Below, one piece after another: positions 48,011-60,300 of a DNA stretch of 64,000 bases (position 1 is its first letter; each line of letters begins with the position of its first letter). The stretch is from Rhyzopertha dominica (lineage: Eukaryota; Arthropoda; Insecta; Coleoptera; Bostrichidae): positions 71,548,680 through 71,612,679 of the forward strand of contig QCXZ01000137.1 in assembly GCA_025024175.1 (NCBI GenBank). The letters run 5' to 3'. The position numbers were made by a program, and so were the translations under genes. Under the pieces are notes generated by a model. That model saw only the letters and a list, made by a program, of their open reading frames with translations, searched no databases and had not been told where the DNA came from.

Positions 48011-49365
48011 AAGGGGAATCCCATGTGAAAAATTCACAATTTGAGAATTTGTTGTAGGATCATTGATTTCTATGGTTTTGTTTACATTCTTCTCGTCATT
48101 ACACATAATTAATTTTTGTTTTTCGTGAATAAACACAATAAAATAACACGGAAAGAAAATTTCAAGTATTTTGGGAGTTCTTTAATAGATGCCATCATTT
48201 TTTAATATTTACAAGTAAACTCCAGTAAAACAAAAAATTACGTTTTATTGAAAGAGTCCAAAATATTCAAATATACATATGCAAATTGCTTCATAGTACT
48301 TATTGATCTACTATCCCACAAAAAAGTGAAAAACAGTAAAACTAATTACAGAGCAAGGCTCCTTGTTCATTAAGCTTTCAAATGAGATGTATCATAAGAT
48401 GAGTTGTTTTATTTAAAATTTTTGAAGGGGTGTAATCTTTGTACCGTTCAACGATATATGAGTAAAAGATGACAAGTACCAACAAAAACGACAGGATTAA
48501 AACGGAGGGAACATAAAACAAAACTGTAAATCCTCTTGCCGCACAAATAAAACAGAATGAGTACAGTAATAAATAATAAAGCCACTACAACATGCTGTGA
48601 ACAGAATGCGTTCAGGCTATATAGTTGCACAATAGTGATTCAGATACCAATGTGAAACAAATTTAAGTGGCATTTTACAAAATCTTCTTCATACTAATGA
48701 ACATTCCTCTGTTGATTTAATCAATGGCGTTTATGCTACTGAATAGGATTTTTTCCGTGTGAATTAAGTAACAATATGAGAAGCATATGCAATAATATAT
48801 CAGATTGCCAGCATTGTTCTGATGCTCACTAATATCCGCGTTTGCAACCACTTCATTTTTGCGAGTATGCATAAGTGTGTTATATAAAAGTGTGGCCTGC
48901 AAATAAATCATCGAAGAGGAAAACATTTTCACACGCCTACGTTAAGCTCCTAATATTTCATGGCTTCTAGTAACACTTGTGTCTTCTCACCAGTGTTTGG
49001 AGGTGAATATAATACAAACTCAAAAAAAATAGCGGGCAAGCATGTAATAATAATATTTATTTTCCTACAGGTTTAGCACGCAATAACAGGAAAATTACAG
49101 TTAGAAAAATAACATGAAGTGTAACACATTGTTATGAGGACAAAATAAACTAAATAAATACATATTGGAATATTAATAATACCTTAACCCAACAAAATAA
49201 GCATAATATACAGGGTAACTGAAAACGCACTAAGAATTAACATATTTAAGAATTTGGTTTAAAATAAAGGTTTTAGAGTTATAGTGTATATCGCAAGAAC
49301 TACAAATAAAATTAAAATAGCGGCACATAAGCACTATTGGCGATCTTAGAAATACATTCGATCGA

Positions 49366-51700
49366 TCAGTGAAATAGAAAAAAGGTTAGGTTCTGACGAG
49401 AACTGACACGGGGCACAGCATAGTTAATCTTCTCAAGCAACCAACTACAATCCTTATTATGGTTATCTAGATTATAAAGAAATGCGACAATAATACAAGT
49501 ACGGCGAGTTTCCAATGAAGCAAAATTAAACCTGCTTAAAAGAATTTGGTGATCACTACCTCTCGGCGGATAAAAACCATCGGTCAAAAATTACAAAAAT
49601 TTAAGAAATTTTCTTTGTACATATTCGAGTTGATCTATATAACATCTATAAATAGGAAACCATATTAGCGCCGCGTATTCTAGCCTAGTACGAATGAGAG
49701 AACAATATAATAATTGTAAAGCACGTAAATTAGTGAATTCCTTACAATTTTTATAAATGAAACCATAAGAATTGTATGATTTGCAATTATATCTAAGATA
49801 TGGTCGCTAAACGTAAACTTTTCATCAAACACGACCCCGAGATCCTTAAACTTATTGATTCTATTTAGGACTTCATTATTTATTTGAAATTGATAAAGTA
49901 ATATATTATGTCTACGAGTGAACGAAAGCACATTGCACTTTCGAATATTTAAATCTATTCTACATATTCAGATCATACCACGTTGTTAAAGAATTTGTCG
50001 TTTTGAATGATCAAACAGTTGTCTGAAGAAGAAATGTTAGTGAATAATTTAAAGTCGTCTGCAAACAATAATTTATAACAATTTAATGTGTCTGGTAGGT
50101 CGTTGATAAATAGAAGAAACAAAAGGAGACCTAAATTGGATCCTTGAGGAACACCAGAGTTTGGCGAAAATGGGATAGAGATAAAGTTAGCATAGCGAAC
50201 CCTATTTTCTCTCCCAATAAGATATGATTTAATCAGTTGAATAAGTGCAGGATTGCAACCAAACCCTTCCATTTTAGCTAGGAGAATGTAATGATCAATT
50301 CGATCAAACGCCTTTCGAAAATTAGTAAATATGAGGTCAACTTGACCTTGAGAGTCAAGTACTTCAGAAACAAATTGGCCGAAACAGGCCAAGTTGGTCT
50401 CAGTGGACCTCTTGGGCATAAAGCCATGCTGAAATGGTGATATAAAATTATTAATACATTTGACGATGTTCTTGTGCTTTAGAGATTCGAAGACTTTGGC
50501 AAAGTTACAAATGAGTGAGATTGGCCGATAGTTTTCAATATTATTGATGTTAGCTTTTTTTAATATAGGACAGACGTATGTTGACTTCCAGATCTCTGGA
50601 ATTTTGATGTTTGAAGTATAAGGTTAAAAATATAATACAGAGGAGTTGTAAAAATTGAGGCACAGTCTTTTAAAAGAAAACTAGGTATTCCATCTACACC
50701 AACAGTTATTGAATTTTTAGAGTTCTTTAATGCATTTAAAATTTCATTTGCAGTAAAGTGATTCAAGGAGACAGACGTTGGATAGATTTTTGTGTTTAAG
50801 ATAAAAGTAGGGTCGGATTGACGAAAAACACTATTAAAAAAGACGCCAAAAGGATTGACAATGTCTTGTGGATCTGAAATTTCACGATCGTTAAAGCACA
50901 TGACGCCAGGAATTCTGTTTCCTTTCTTCCTTTGAATAAACGTCCAAAATTTGCGCTGATCGTTATTGATTGCGTTTTCAGTATGTAATAGGTAATTTTT
51001 GTATGCTGCATTAATTAAAGATTTTCTTCTACTACGATACTGTCTGAATAGATTAAGATAAAAGTTTGTTTTATGCTTCTTATATTTTCTAAACATTTTG
51101 TGTTTGACGACGATGATAAGAAGAACACACAATTGAAACACACCATCGAGTATACCGTAAAATTTGGTACATGCTGAATTGATGTCTGTAATATAAAATA
51201 ATGGCGTCCAATCTGTTGTAAGAAGAGTATTGTAAAGAAGCGGAAAAATGAGCCTTTTTAAAGTTGTAGTCTGTTGTTTTGTTTGTACAAAATTTGGGAA
51301 GATTTTACGTTAATAAGGAATTTATACATATGCCCAAAACGGGATGATGCAAATCTTGTGTAACAAGTGGAGCAGGTACACTTTCTACAATACAGTGAGC
51401 GGTATTAGAAAAAACGAGATCGAGAATTTTATTATACTTATTGGGGCCATTATTATTATTATTGGTTAAAATTGCACAATGATAAAAAGTTTGTTAGAAC
51501 AGTGGTAGTTCTACTAACAGTGTTTGTACTAAAATTAGGCATATTAAAATCACCAAGAAAAATTACATTATCATTATGCATATCAGGAATGTCACCCAGC
51601 CACCCAGTAAATGACTTGAAAGTAACAAGCTTTTCCCATTTATACATGTACAAGTACAATGAACATTGTTTGGTGTACGCTTTACCTTGCAGGGCACGTC
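49366..51700 (-). pseudogene. Jockey/CR1-like non-LTR retrotransposon ORF2, decayed
   Basis: Read from right to left. An endonuclease motif VIFLGDFNMPNF lies at about 51537-51575. A linker region follows (QRKFWTFIQRKKGNRIPG; SITVGVDGIPSFLLKDC at 50700). Then comes the reverse transcriptase: HGFMPKRSTETNLACF, FTNFRKAFDRIDHYILL, GVPQGSNLGLLLFLLFINDL and the catalytic FADDFKLF at about 50046-50070. A thumb segment INKFKDLGVVFDEKFTFSDH is at 49800-49870. The tail CSWLLEKINYAVPRVSSR ends near 49366. Several frameshifts and stops. The usual DF-KAFD reads NF-KAFD. The element appears 5'-truncated without ORF1. Confidence 0.8.
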
Positions 51701-51749
51701 AATAATTTTTGAACAGATTTTTACACGCTTCCTGAAGATCAACACATAC

Positions 51750-53700
51750 TTATAGTGAACATAAACAAAAAATATGTGCTCTATGGCCCATTTTTTAAAA
51801 TGAGAAAGTGGTTTATCAAACTAGACCATTATGTTCAAATTACTTTTAGGTGTTTGCGTCAGAGTTAGGCTTCATACCAAATTTGCCTAAACTATGAAAT
51901 GACATCAGAATTACGCATTTAGTTTAGTGCCTTTCGATACATTTCAAATTATCCTCAGACATAAAGAAGTCAATTGAAAAAAACCACTTGCATGAGAAAT
52001 GCATCCTTTTAAAAAATTTAATGTTGACGAACAGCCAAATGCATTGCTCGTTTACTAAACAAGAAATGCCTTCCAAAGCTAAGAATATAGAGGCTTTGAA
52101 TCTATTATGCGTGACAGAGGTAAAAGAAATAACAGAAAGTGCTTCATTTACCTACAATGCTGAACAAGTTCTGAAAAAGTGCTGCCATTGTTGTATATGT
52201 AAGTATTTCCATCCTTGCAGATTGCATCCTTTATTGTATTCTGGTACAGTCAGTAGGATTCCAAAGGAACTGTGATATTCAAGTAGAGTTCTCAATAGTT
52301 GGTCGATACTTTTTATGTTTGAAGCTGGATGATTTTTCATTCACAAACGATAAAAGCTGAGATATGAAGAGTAGCTGCAAAGAATCATTAGTCTTGCTTC
52401 CTTCAATTTTGTGTGTATGTTATAAAATTTAGTTCACATTTAAAGACTGACAACAATTTACTATGGAACTCTCAAAGTCTCTGGCACTGAAATAAAAAAT
52501 GCTATACATTTACGAAAACAGTTTGATTATATTCATAAGGTACAACACAGAAATTCGGATGACAACATTACATAATTATTGCCTATTCTTCCTGTATCTA
52601 CCATTAAAAATAATGCTTTAACCAACCCAACATAAAACACCTAAAATGGTGGTTATCTAAGAGAGCATTGTATAAGCTTAAAAGATCTAAAATAAAAAAA
52701 TGTTTTATTTAATTCACATTCATTATAATGCATGATGATAATTCGTTTTTCGTATTAGCTCTCAATCATTATATTTTTGTAGCATATGCATATTCTTTGT
52801 CTTTAAGTTCTCTATTTTTAGACTGGATGTTCATAAATTATATTAATTACAATGTAGATGGTTTTAGATTATATAGGGTACGATTTGATGAAACGGAAGT
52901 AATTTTAGAAGGCTTATCTACTTGTACTGCAGCTTTATTCCTCTCTCCTTTTTAATAAATTTTACATTTTTTTAGAAAAAGATTTTTTTGGTTGAAATTT
53001 TCGGAAAATTCTCTAAGAAAAGTGACTCAACAGAAGAGTTGGGTTGAATATTCATAAACAATTTTAGCATACATTCGTATAGTTTGTACAAGTCTTCCAT
53101 TGGAATTTCATGCTGTTGGACGGCTAAGCCAGTTAAAGCAGAAAACACAGATTCTATACTTCTTAGTGAGTGTTAGCGACTAACACAGGATTAAATTTAA
53201 ATAATTCATTTATTAAACCAGAGTACAAATAATGCATTTAGAAGAAGTCCTCTATACTTTAGCTTGAAGTCTTCTTAATTGTTCAGCAATTTCAGTCGTT
53301 ATATCATAATTTTGGGCAACAAATTTATCCGTACAGTCATATTTTCTAATAAAAAGCACGTTCGCCATTTTCTACAGCCTGCATTTCCGAATAAATATTA
53401 TATTTCTTTAATTTATTGATTGAAATCCATAAGCACTTCATTCGCTAGTGTTTATTTATTTCACAATAAAATATATTGTGACGTTAGCTATAACTTCCAA
53501 AGTTTGGTACTTATTTTTTACTAGGTTTATTGCGGGTAGCAAAAATTTTAGGAAACAACATAAATTACAGCATAATGGGTCATTATAGTTTAGGATAGTT
53601 AATGAACTACTGAAAAATATTTTTCTCTTATAAATGACAACACTACGATATAAAAAATACATTTATGCTTACCCGGGATACTGGCGGAAGATATTGCAAT
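51750..53700. other. Intergenic, no recognised gene
   Basis: AT-rich, with ORFs up to 95 codons lacking any recognisable motif. Confidence 0.35.
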
Positions 53701-53704
53701 AAAG

Positions 53705-54028
53705 GATATACAGGGTGGGCCAAGTGTACGTATTTCTTCCATAGCTCCACAACTATTGAAAATATGAAAAACTTTTTTTATAAAAGTGACCCAGTTTTAT
53801 ATGCTGCATATTGCAAAAATATTTTTTAAAACCGTTCACTTTCGGTTATACCGGAAACGCATACCAACTTCTTTATTTTAAATAGAACACCCCATATATT
53901 TTTACATTTTTGCATTCCTTTTTGAATTCTAAGGTTATTTTGTATAACATACCATATCTCTAAAATATACAGTTTTCGAGAAAATAAGCGCTAAAGCAAA
54001 AAATCGTCGTTTGTAGCGCTCCCCGCCA
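53705..54028. repeat. Repeat with ATACAGGGTGGGCC terminus
   Basis: Begins at a TATACAGGGTGGGCCAAGTG end of the kind scattered through this window, with internal TTTTCGAGAAAATAAGCGC typical of insect MITE-like repeats. The right end merges into the foldback element. Confidence 0.4.
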
Positions 54029-55011
54029 TTTTAAATATCTTCCAATATGAGACACCTAGAAGACTGCGGTTTGCGAGCCGCGTAAAGTAAGAAAATGGCC
54101 TATCATTTGCGTCTTCAAGCAGGTTTATTACTTTTAAATTGAAAGTAATATATCAGTTGCCATATGAAATATTTGAAACTGCGATAAGTCTATTTGTTTT
54201 AATGNAACATGCAACTTTTTTACACCATCGGATGCAAAATTAAATTATCTTTAATTTGATATCAGGTTGTCACTATCTATTACTAACAGTTTTGCAACAA
54301 TTTGCGTTTTTCTGATTTTCTAGATTAAAATCGCTTGCATCAGGTATTCCTTGACAAGACCTGGGAAGCGGCAAAATGTCAGCGCTAGCCCTTGCTGAGT
54401 TTTAGCACAGTTTATTCAAATATAGGGTTTCCATAAATGATTCAAGCAACTCGGCCAGCGTTAATTGTTGAATTCTTTGTGCCGCCTTATTGTAACTGCT
54501 GCCAAGCTACAATATGCACGGCGATAGTAGTGAAGGTTGCAGATCAATGTCACCTTACAGCTCCGAAACGTGAGTGTGTATTTTTACCATATTCTGTAGT
54601 GTTTTGTGGGATAATTAACTTTAAGGTTGCAGAAGCTCACATTTCGGAGCCAGCTCCGATATTTTGCTGCCTCCCAGGTCTTGTCAAGGCGTACCTGATA
54701 TAAGGGATTTCAATCTAAAAAATCAGAAAAACGCAAATTGTTGCAAAACTGATAGTAATAGATAGTGACAGCCTGCTATCTAAACAAAGATGATTTAATT
54801 TTGCATCCGATGGTGTAAAGCAAAGTTGCATGTTCCATTTACAAAAATTGACTTATCGCAGTTTGAAATATTTCATATGGCAACTGATGTATTGCTTTCA
54901 ATTCAAAAGTAATAAACCTGCTTGAAGACGCAAATGGTAGGCTATTTTCTTAACTTACGCGGCGCGCAAACCGCAGTCTTCTAGGTGTCTCATATTGGAA
55001 GATATTTAAAA
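54029..55011. repeat. Large foldback element, arms about 360 bp
   Basis: The arm at 54029-54390 recurs inverted at 54648-55011 with roughly 90% identity by eye; TCTTCCAATATGAGACACCT and GACAAGACCTGGGA are shared. The loop of about 260 bases has a smaller nested inversion (GCTCCGAAACGTGAG against CTCACATTTCGGAGC). No transposase. An N lies at 54205. Confidence 0.75.
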
Positions 55012-56175
55012 TATATTTTATATTTAATATTTAAGTGTGTGTCCGTTTTTAACCAAAAGGCTTTGAGTATAATATAATATGTCTTGTAAGAACGAGATCT
55101 TTTAAATTTATTTCACTATCTCTTATATATTCTTTATTTTTTATATTAATAGTTGTGCTTGTAATATTTTCAGTATATGAAAGATTTCATACGAAGTAAA
55201 TTTGGTTCACTTATTAATATGTTTCAAACTGAGGTAATTTTGAGTGTCAAGACAGGAGCATCCGATAGTTGTAATTATGAAAACTACTTGTATTTTCATT
55301 GCCACAGAGAAACATTATTACGGGCTAAATATTTTGAAGAAAAGGAAACTAACAGAAGGTTGTATTAATTATTTTAATTTTTGTGCTTGAAACCTTTATT
55401 ATGGTGACCTGGGTAAAAATACAGTGTTTCAGAAATCATTCGTGCTACAGTTCTGTCTCATGCTACAACATAAAGGTTGTTAGATTATGTTTCGTTTCCT
55501 TTGATGCGAAATACTCTTCTACAGCCCAGAGGTTGGGTGGGCTTTGGAATTATGCCAGGGACAAACCCTCTTAGCTGTTTTAGCTGAAATGCAGAGACAT
55601 CATTAATATAGTAGAGAATGAGTTATTCGACAGTATATTGTAAACATGGTAGGTTCCATTCTTATGGAGTAAAATATTACTTTTAAAACCCGCAATATCA
55701 ATGATGTAATTAAAAAAACGCTCCAAAGCTACGTTATATACGAGTTTCAAGTTTCAATTATTACTAAACCTGCTGACCTGTGTTATATAATGTGTGCTCC
55801 TTAAATTTTCCGAAAAGAGTGTTACTAAATATCCAACGAAAGGAAAAAATTTACGCCAGTGAATATCATATCTAATTATTAGGGGTTGATATCATTAATG
55901 CAAAAAAGCTGCTGAGTGACTGCATATGAATTGAACTTTGACAGTTTACTTTGTATGCAAACGACAATCTACTAAAAAGAGATGCGTTTCATACTACCTC
56001 TCGAAAACATAAGAAAACTAAATATTTGGACCGGGCCCGATGAATATTTGTTAATAATTCACTTTGACATAAATAAATGTAACAGTATAGCTTCTCTCGC
56101 ATTAATAAATTCAAGGTGGTTGTTACTAGCAAGCTCTGTTTTTCTAGGGTTAATTCGTATTATTATACGATGTGT

Positions 56176-57003
56176 CTAGTGCGGATTCCTGACGTGAAAT
56201 TATGACGAAAAGTTTGTATAATTATGTGTTTGAAAATGTCTCAATCTTGATGAGTGTTGCAAATTTAATTTTTTTATTTTTTTGGGGACTTTTTTTGAAA
56301 CTATGAATTTTGACAAAATGTTAAAATTAAACATGGCTAATAATCTGGCATAAAACATTTATTCATATCTGTAATAGTGGCTGCGTAGGGGGAGGGGCAG
56401 AGGTGTTTTCATTTCGAAAAAAAGTTGTGTGTGAAATGTCAAAAAACTCGTCATTATTTTCAGAAAGAACAACAAATAAAGTACAAAAAGGGACTTCTTA
56501 TTGCATTTCGCTAGAATGAACCGTTTTCGAGACAATCGAAAAACCGTTTTCTTTAAGTGACGCTTTTTTGCTAATATCTTCTACACAGTTTGCTGCACCG
56601 AAAATTTATAAGAACGAATAATACTCACTACTATACTACTAATCACATACTAAAACGAAAAATATGAAAAAAATAAAAATTTGCAAAAGGGGTAGTTACT
56701 CGCCAATTTCGCCCCCTTCTCGATAGCCTACTAACTCCACAAACAATAGATTGCTTTGGGTAATTGAGATTTATACGTTTGCCAAATTTCTTTCGAAAAT
56801 AATCGTGTCCACAAACAAAACCACAGACACACCAGACAAAAATTTTTCTTGCTCAAATTTTGTTTTTTTTTTTGGTTTTTGGACCATTTTAAAGCGAATG
56901 AGCAAATAAAAATTTTTGAAAATTTTTTTCGCGATACAATACTTCTCATCCGTTGGATGTGGAAGTAAATGAGGCATAATTTCACGTCAGGAAAACGCAC
57001 TAG
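56176..57003. mobile_element. Non-autonomous TA-inserting DNA element (828 bp)
   Basis: The ends CTAGTGCG..TTCCTGACG and their inverse CGTCAGGAAAACGCACTAG form terminal repeats of about 30 bases. The second base pair of each end is TA, as expected for Tc1/mariner-type insertion. The interior is noncoding and A/T-homopolymer-rich. Confidence 0.6.
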
Positions 57004-57738
57004 AAATTATGACAACGAATTTAGAGACCCCCTGTATAGCAGACAGCACTGAAGCCGTTGGACTTGCTAAATATTTAGCCAGTGTAGGAAACAATTGTTT
57101 TATTCATTAATTAAGCCTAAACCAAAATACTGTTATGTGCTTACATTAGCTACACACTGATATCTTGGAAGAATTAAAAAATTAATAACGTGCATTTATT
57201 ATAAGAGATTTGGCTGTTATCAACGAATGAACCCTTTTAATTTATAAATAATGAGGGCGTCCAACTATGACCAAAATAATGTTTATGATAGTGTAATGTG
57301 TTTGTTTTTCGTTTAACTTTGTGAAGGTTTAACCATATAGACTATGTATCACATTTAACCCTGAAAAAACTTTAATAAAAGTGAATCTTCGATAGCGAGT
57401 TCACTTATTTGAAACCAAGGTCAAATTATATCAATTATTTACAAATTTATTTACGTAATGGACATTAAAATACCATAATATTTGTTAATACAAGAGAAAT
57501 GTAAGATAATTTAGTAAGATTTTTTGCTTAACTTAAAGGTAGATATTGATGTAATATGTAGGAAGAATGAAAAGTAATTGACAATCATGAGTATGTTGAT
57601 TAAATTACAACCTATTTTGTAAAAGTATTTTGGACATTATCTGTAATCAAAGTTAACTATCGTCTGAATGAGATTACAATGAGTATTAGAGAAGGTTATC
57701 GGATTAGTAGGCCAATGTACCTATGTTATTGAAGTACT

Positions 57739-57810
57739 GCCAGCTTTGACCTGGACCCGGGACCTTTTGATTACCAGTCAAATGTGCTAACCACTGTATC
57801 ACCAAAGCCC
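57739..57810 (-). other. tRNA-like (SINE-type) head, left arm
   Basis: On the minus strand, GCTTTG pairs with the terminal CAAAGC. TGGTTAGCAC is box A-like. The anticodon arm TTTGA-CTGGTAA-TCAAA would read GGT (threonine type), followed by a degenerate box B, GGTCCCGGGTCC. The T arm is poor, so this is a tRNA-derived repeat rather than a working tRNA. Confidence 0.5.
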
Positions 57811-58778
57811 TATTCAGATTCGAGGTCAAAGTGGCATATACAGGGTCCGCCACGTAAAACTCCCCGGGCTCGTATTTTCTTTGCTTTTTAGGTACAACCT
57901 TAAGTTATATGTCAAATTGTAGGTCTTTTTGAACTCTTTAAAAATAACATAGTGAGGGTCCAAAATTTTTTTTGCAGATTGTGATATTTTGCAAATAAAG
58001 TTAATTTTTTAACCTTACCCCGTATAATAAATATTGCTTCATAGTTGGATGCCGATTTTTGTCTTCTTCAATTTGTGTCATTACCATGTATGCGTAATTT
58101 TTACTCCTTAGTGAGAAGCAAGAAAAACTAGTCGCCGTCATGTTCTGTTATAGGACCATTCACAGTTTTTTGAGTGTTAGTTTAGTGCTTATTATGGTAC
58201 AAATTATGCCTACATACCCATCGATGCACACAAAACCCCAAAATTTTGTGTAACCTTTAAATAAATCAAGGACAAAGTTCGTTTTAAAGAGAGAGAGGCT
58301 AGAAAGCGAAACCCTGCGATGAGGCTAGTTTGGTTTTCTACATCACGCACTAGCCTCATCGCAGGGTTTCGTTTCCTAGCCTCTCTCTCTGTAGAACGAA
58401 CTTTGTACTTTATTTATTTAAAGTTACTCCAAATTTTGGGGTTTTGTGTGCAGTGATGGGTATGTAGGCATATTTTGTACCGTAATAAGCTACTAAAGTA
58501 ACACTTAGAAAATTCTGAACAACCCTATTAACAAAAATGGCGGTGACTAGTTTTTCTTGTTTTTCACTAAGAAGGAGTAAAAATTACGCATACATGGTAA
58601 AGATACAAATTGAAGAAAATAAAAGCCGGCATCCAACTATAAAGCAATATTTATTATACGGGGTAAGGTTAAAAAATATTTACAAAAATTAACCTTATTT
58701 GCAAAATATGATAATCTGCAAAAAAAAAAATTTGTACACCCAATATTCTATATTCTATATGACCTCGTATCTAAATAG

Positions 58779-58837
58779 AGCTTTGATGGTTAGCACATTT
58801 GACTAGCAATCAAAAGGTCTCGGAGTCAGCTGCCGGC
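58779..58837 (+). other. tRNA-like (SINE-type) head, right arm
   Basis: Plus-strand counterpart: TGGTTAGCAC, then anticodon arm TTTGA-CTAGCAA-TCAAA, then GGTCTCGGAGTC as degenerate box B. A 5' portion present in the left copy is missing, so it cannot be an intact tRNA. Confidence 0.45.
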
Positions 58838-59004
58838 AATACTTTTTCAATATCATATTTTGGCCTGCTAATGCGATAACTTTCTCTAATACTTATGCGT
58901 AGTTTTTAGCTATTTATCCTGAATAAAACAAGAGGTTTTATTAACACGTACTTGTTAATACCGTTTAATAACGAGATTTACCTAGATTAAGTNTTCAAAC
59001 TAAC

Positions 59005-59760
59005 CTGATCATCCGTCAAACCATTTGGANCGTCCAAGCAAATCATCCATATAATATCACCGTTTTCCAAACTGACAGTTCCAGAACCTCTGTAAACAGC
59101 ATACTCTTTGCAAATAGGCGCTAGGTTTTCCACTGCCAACATGTCTGGTTGTCTCGGATTTTCGGGGAGTTCCATAATACTTTTCTGTAAATCACATTCG
59201 CAAGTCTTGTAGAATTAATGCCGTGAATGGTCCAAAACATGTAGACGTTAAACAATTTTTCACCCTCTCAATTCGAATCTTCAGGGTCTCGGTGACAATT
59301 CGCATTAATAATAACTCATATAAGTGAGACCCAAACGAAAGATCTTTGAGATGAAATCATAATCTTGCGAAATAAAAAACACAGAGATTTGAAATTGTTA
59401 ACACAAGCAGGACACATACCACAAACACAACCAACACACGAATCTAAACTGTCTGCGGAAATTTGAACAACTGACATAGGTAGTGGATAATGTTGACTAT
59501 CAATGAAGCAAGACAATAAGACCCTAAGAACTCGTTGATTAAAACCCTTGTTAAAGAAAATGAAAAAGAGCGCTCCGAAATCCGTAGCGGATGATGGTTG
59601 TAAAAACCAAGGTTGATCCCTATCGTATTCAACGTAACTAAATAGTTTCATCATACTGGAAGCGAAAAACTCACAAAATACAGTGCAGTCAGTTGAAGAC
59701 AGCAACGATGGGCTTGTTGCTGTTAAGAAAGGATTAGAGACATCGCAATCTGCACTCTGA
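59005..59760 (-). other. Possible exons of an unidentified gene
   Basis: Two minus-strand open stretches. 59184-59005 is exactly 60 codons, bounded by TTTACAG and CAG|GTTAGT. It encodes MELPENPRQPDMLAVENLAP, then CKEYAVYRGSGTVSLENGD, with balanced, protein-like composition and two N bases. 59760-59316 follows a plausible acceptor (TTACAATTCAG) and encodes a Cys-rich stretch with CVGCVCGMCPACV. I recognise neither and could not join them with consistent splice phases. They may belong to a gene extending beyond this region, or be chance. Confidence 0.25.
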
Positions 59761-60144
59761 ATTGTAACACACCAGCTTATAATAGAATGGGGTTGTAGAC
59801 CATATTTTTTTTATTGCAGAATATGAATCTACATAAAAAATAATAGACCCTTGTTAACTTATCTTTTTTCCAAATCGCTTAGATAAACGTCAAAAAAATA
59901 GTAAAATTTAAATATTTGAATGTGTAACGTAGGTTGACCCTGCCGCTTGTGATTGGCAGCAGCTGTGTGTTGTTGCCAGGGCACAATAATTTTCAGCGTT
60001 CCAGTTGCCTATGCGTGTTTTTCGCTGTCAACTGCCGACGAACGGACGAAGAGCATCATTCATAACCTCTCAGTAACAATAACCCTCGTGTTTTTTTGCG
60101 TTTGTTTATCGATCACGATATATATCGTTCAAAACGCGGACGAA

Positions 60145-60300
60145 ATGGCTGCTGAAAAGAAATGTTTATGCCAACATGTGCAAATACTAGTATTGTTGGC
60201 CCAGAGAAGAAATTTTTAATTGTACCCGAAGAAAAATTCAGACGCAAATTGTGGTGGTATTCAGTACGTGCAGCACTAACAGCAAGTCGCTTGTGTTAAA
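60145..60300 (+). pseudogene. THAP-type zinc-finger start, frameshifted
   Basis: ATG 60145 gives MAAEKKCL. A one-base frame change then gives PTCANTSIVGPEKKFLIVPE and EKFRRKLWWYSVRAA. The C-x(2-4)-C start, the F--VP spacing and the following K--LW are features of THAP DNA-binding domains, which are common in host genes and P-type transposons. The histidine-containing end is unclear. Upstream, TATCGAT and a compact leader suggest a former promoter. Confidence 0.35.

Larger units (their letters stand above)
57682..58894. repeat. 1.2-kb palindrome with tRNA-like heads at both ends
   Basis: Nearly the whole segment folds on itself around a 21-base spacer (58329-58349). The inner stem is almost perfect (GATGAGGCTAG against CTAGCCTCATC; AGAGAGAGGCTAG against CTAGCCTCTCTCTCT). 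The left arm carries about 100 extra bases, beginning at an ATACAGGGTCCGCC repeat end. Each outer arm contains a tRNA-like sequence. No protein coding. Confidence 0.8.

Noticed and set aside
51988..52275. 95-codon ORF with several cysteines as a zinc-finger gene
   Set aside because: Cysteine spacing fits no finger that I know, and there is no supporting context.
57739..57810. Functional tRNA-Thr gene
   Set aside because: The T arm and box B are degenerate and the second copy lacks 5' bases; both lie in a palindromic repeat, so a SINE-type head is more likely.
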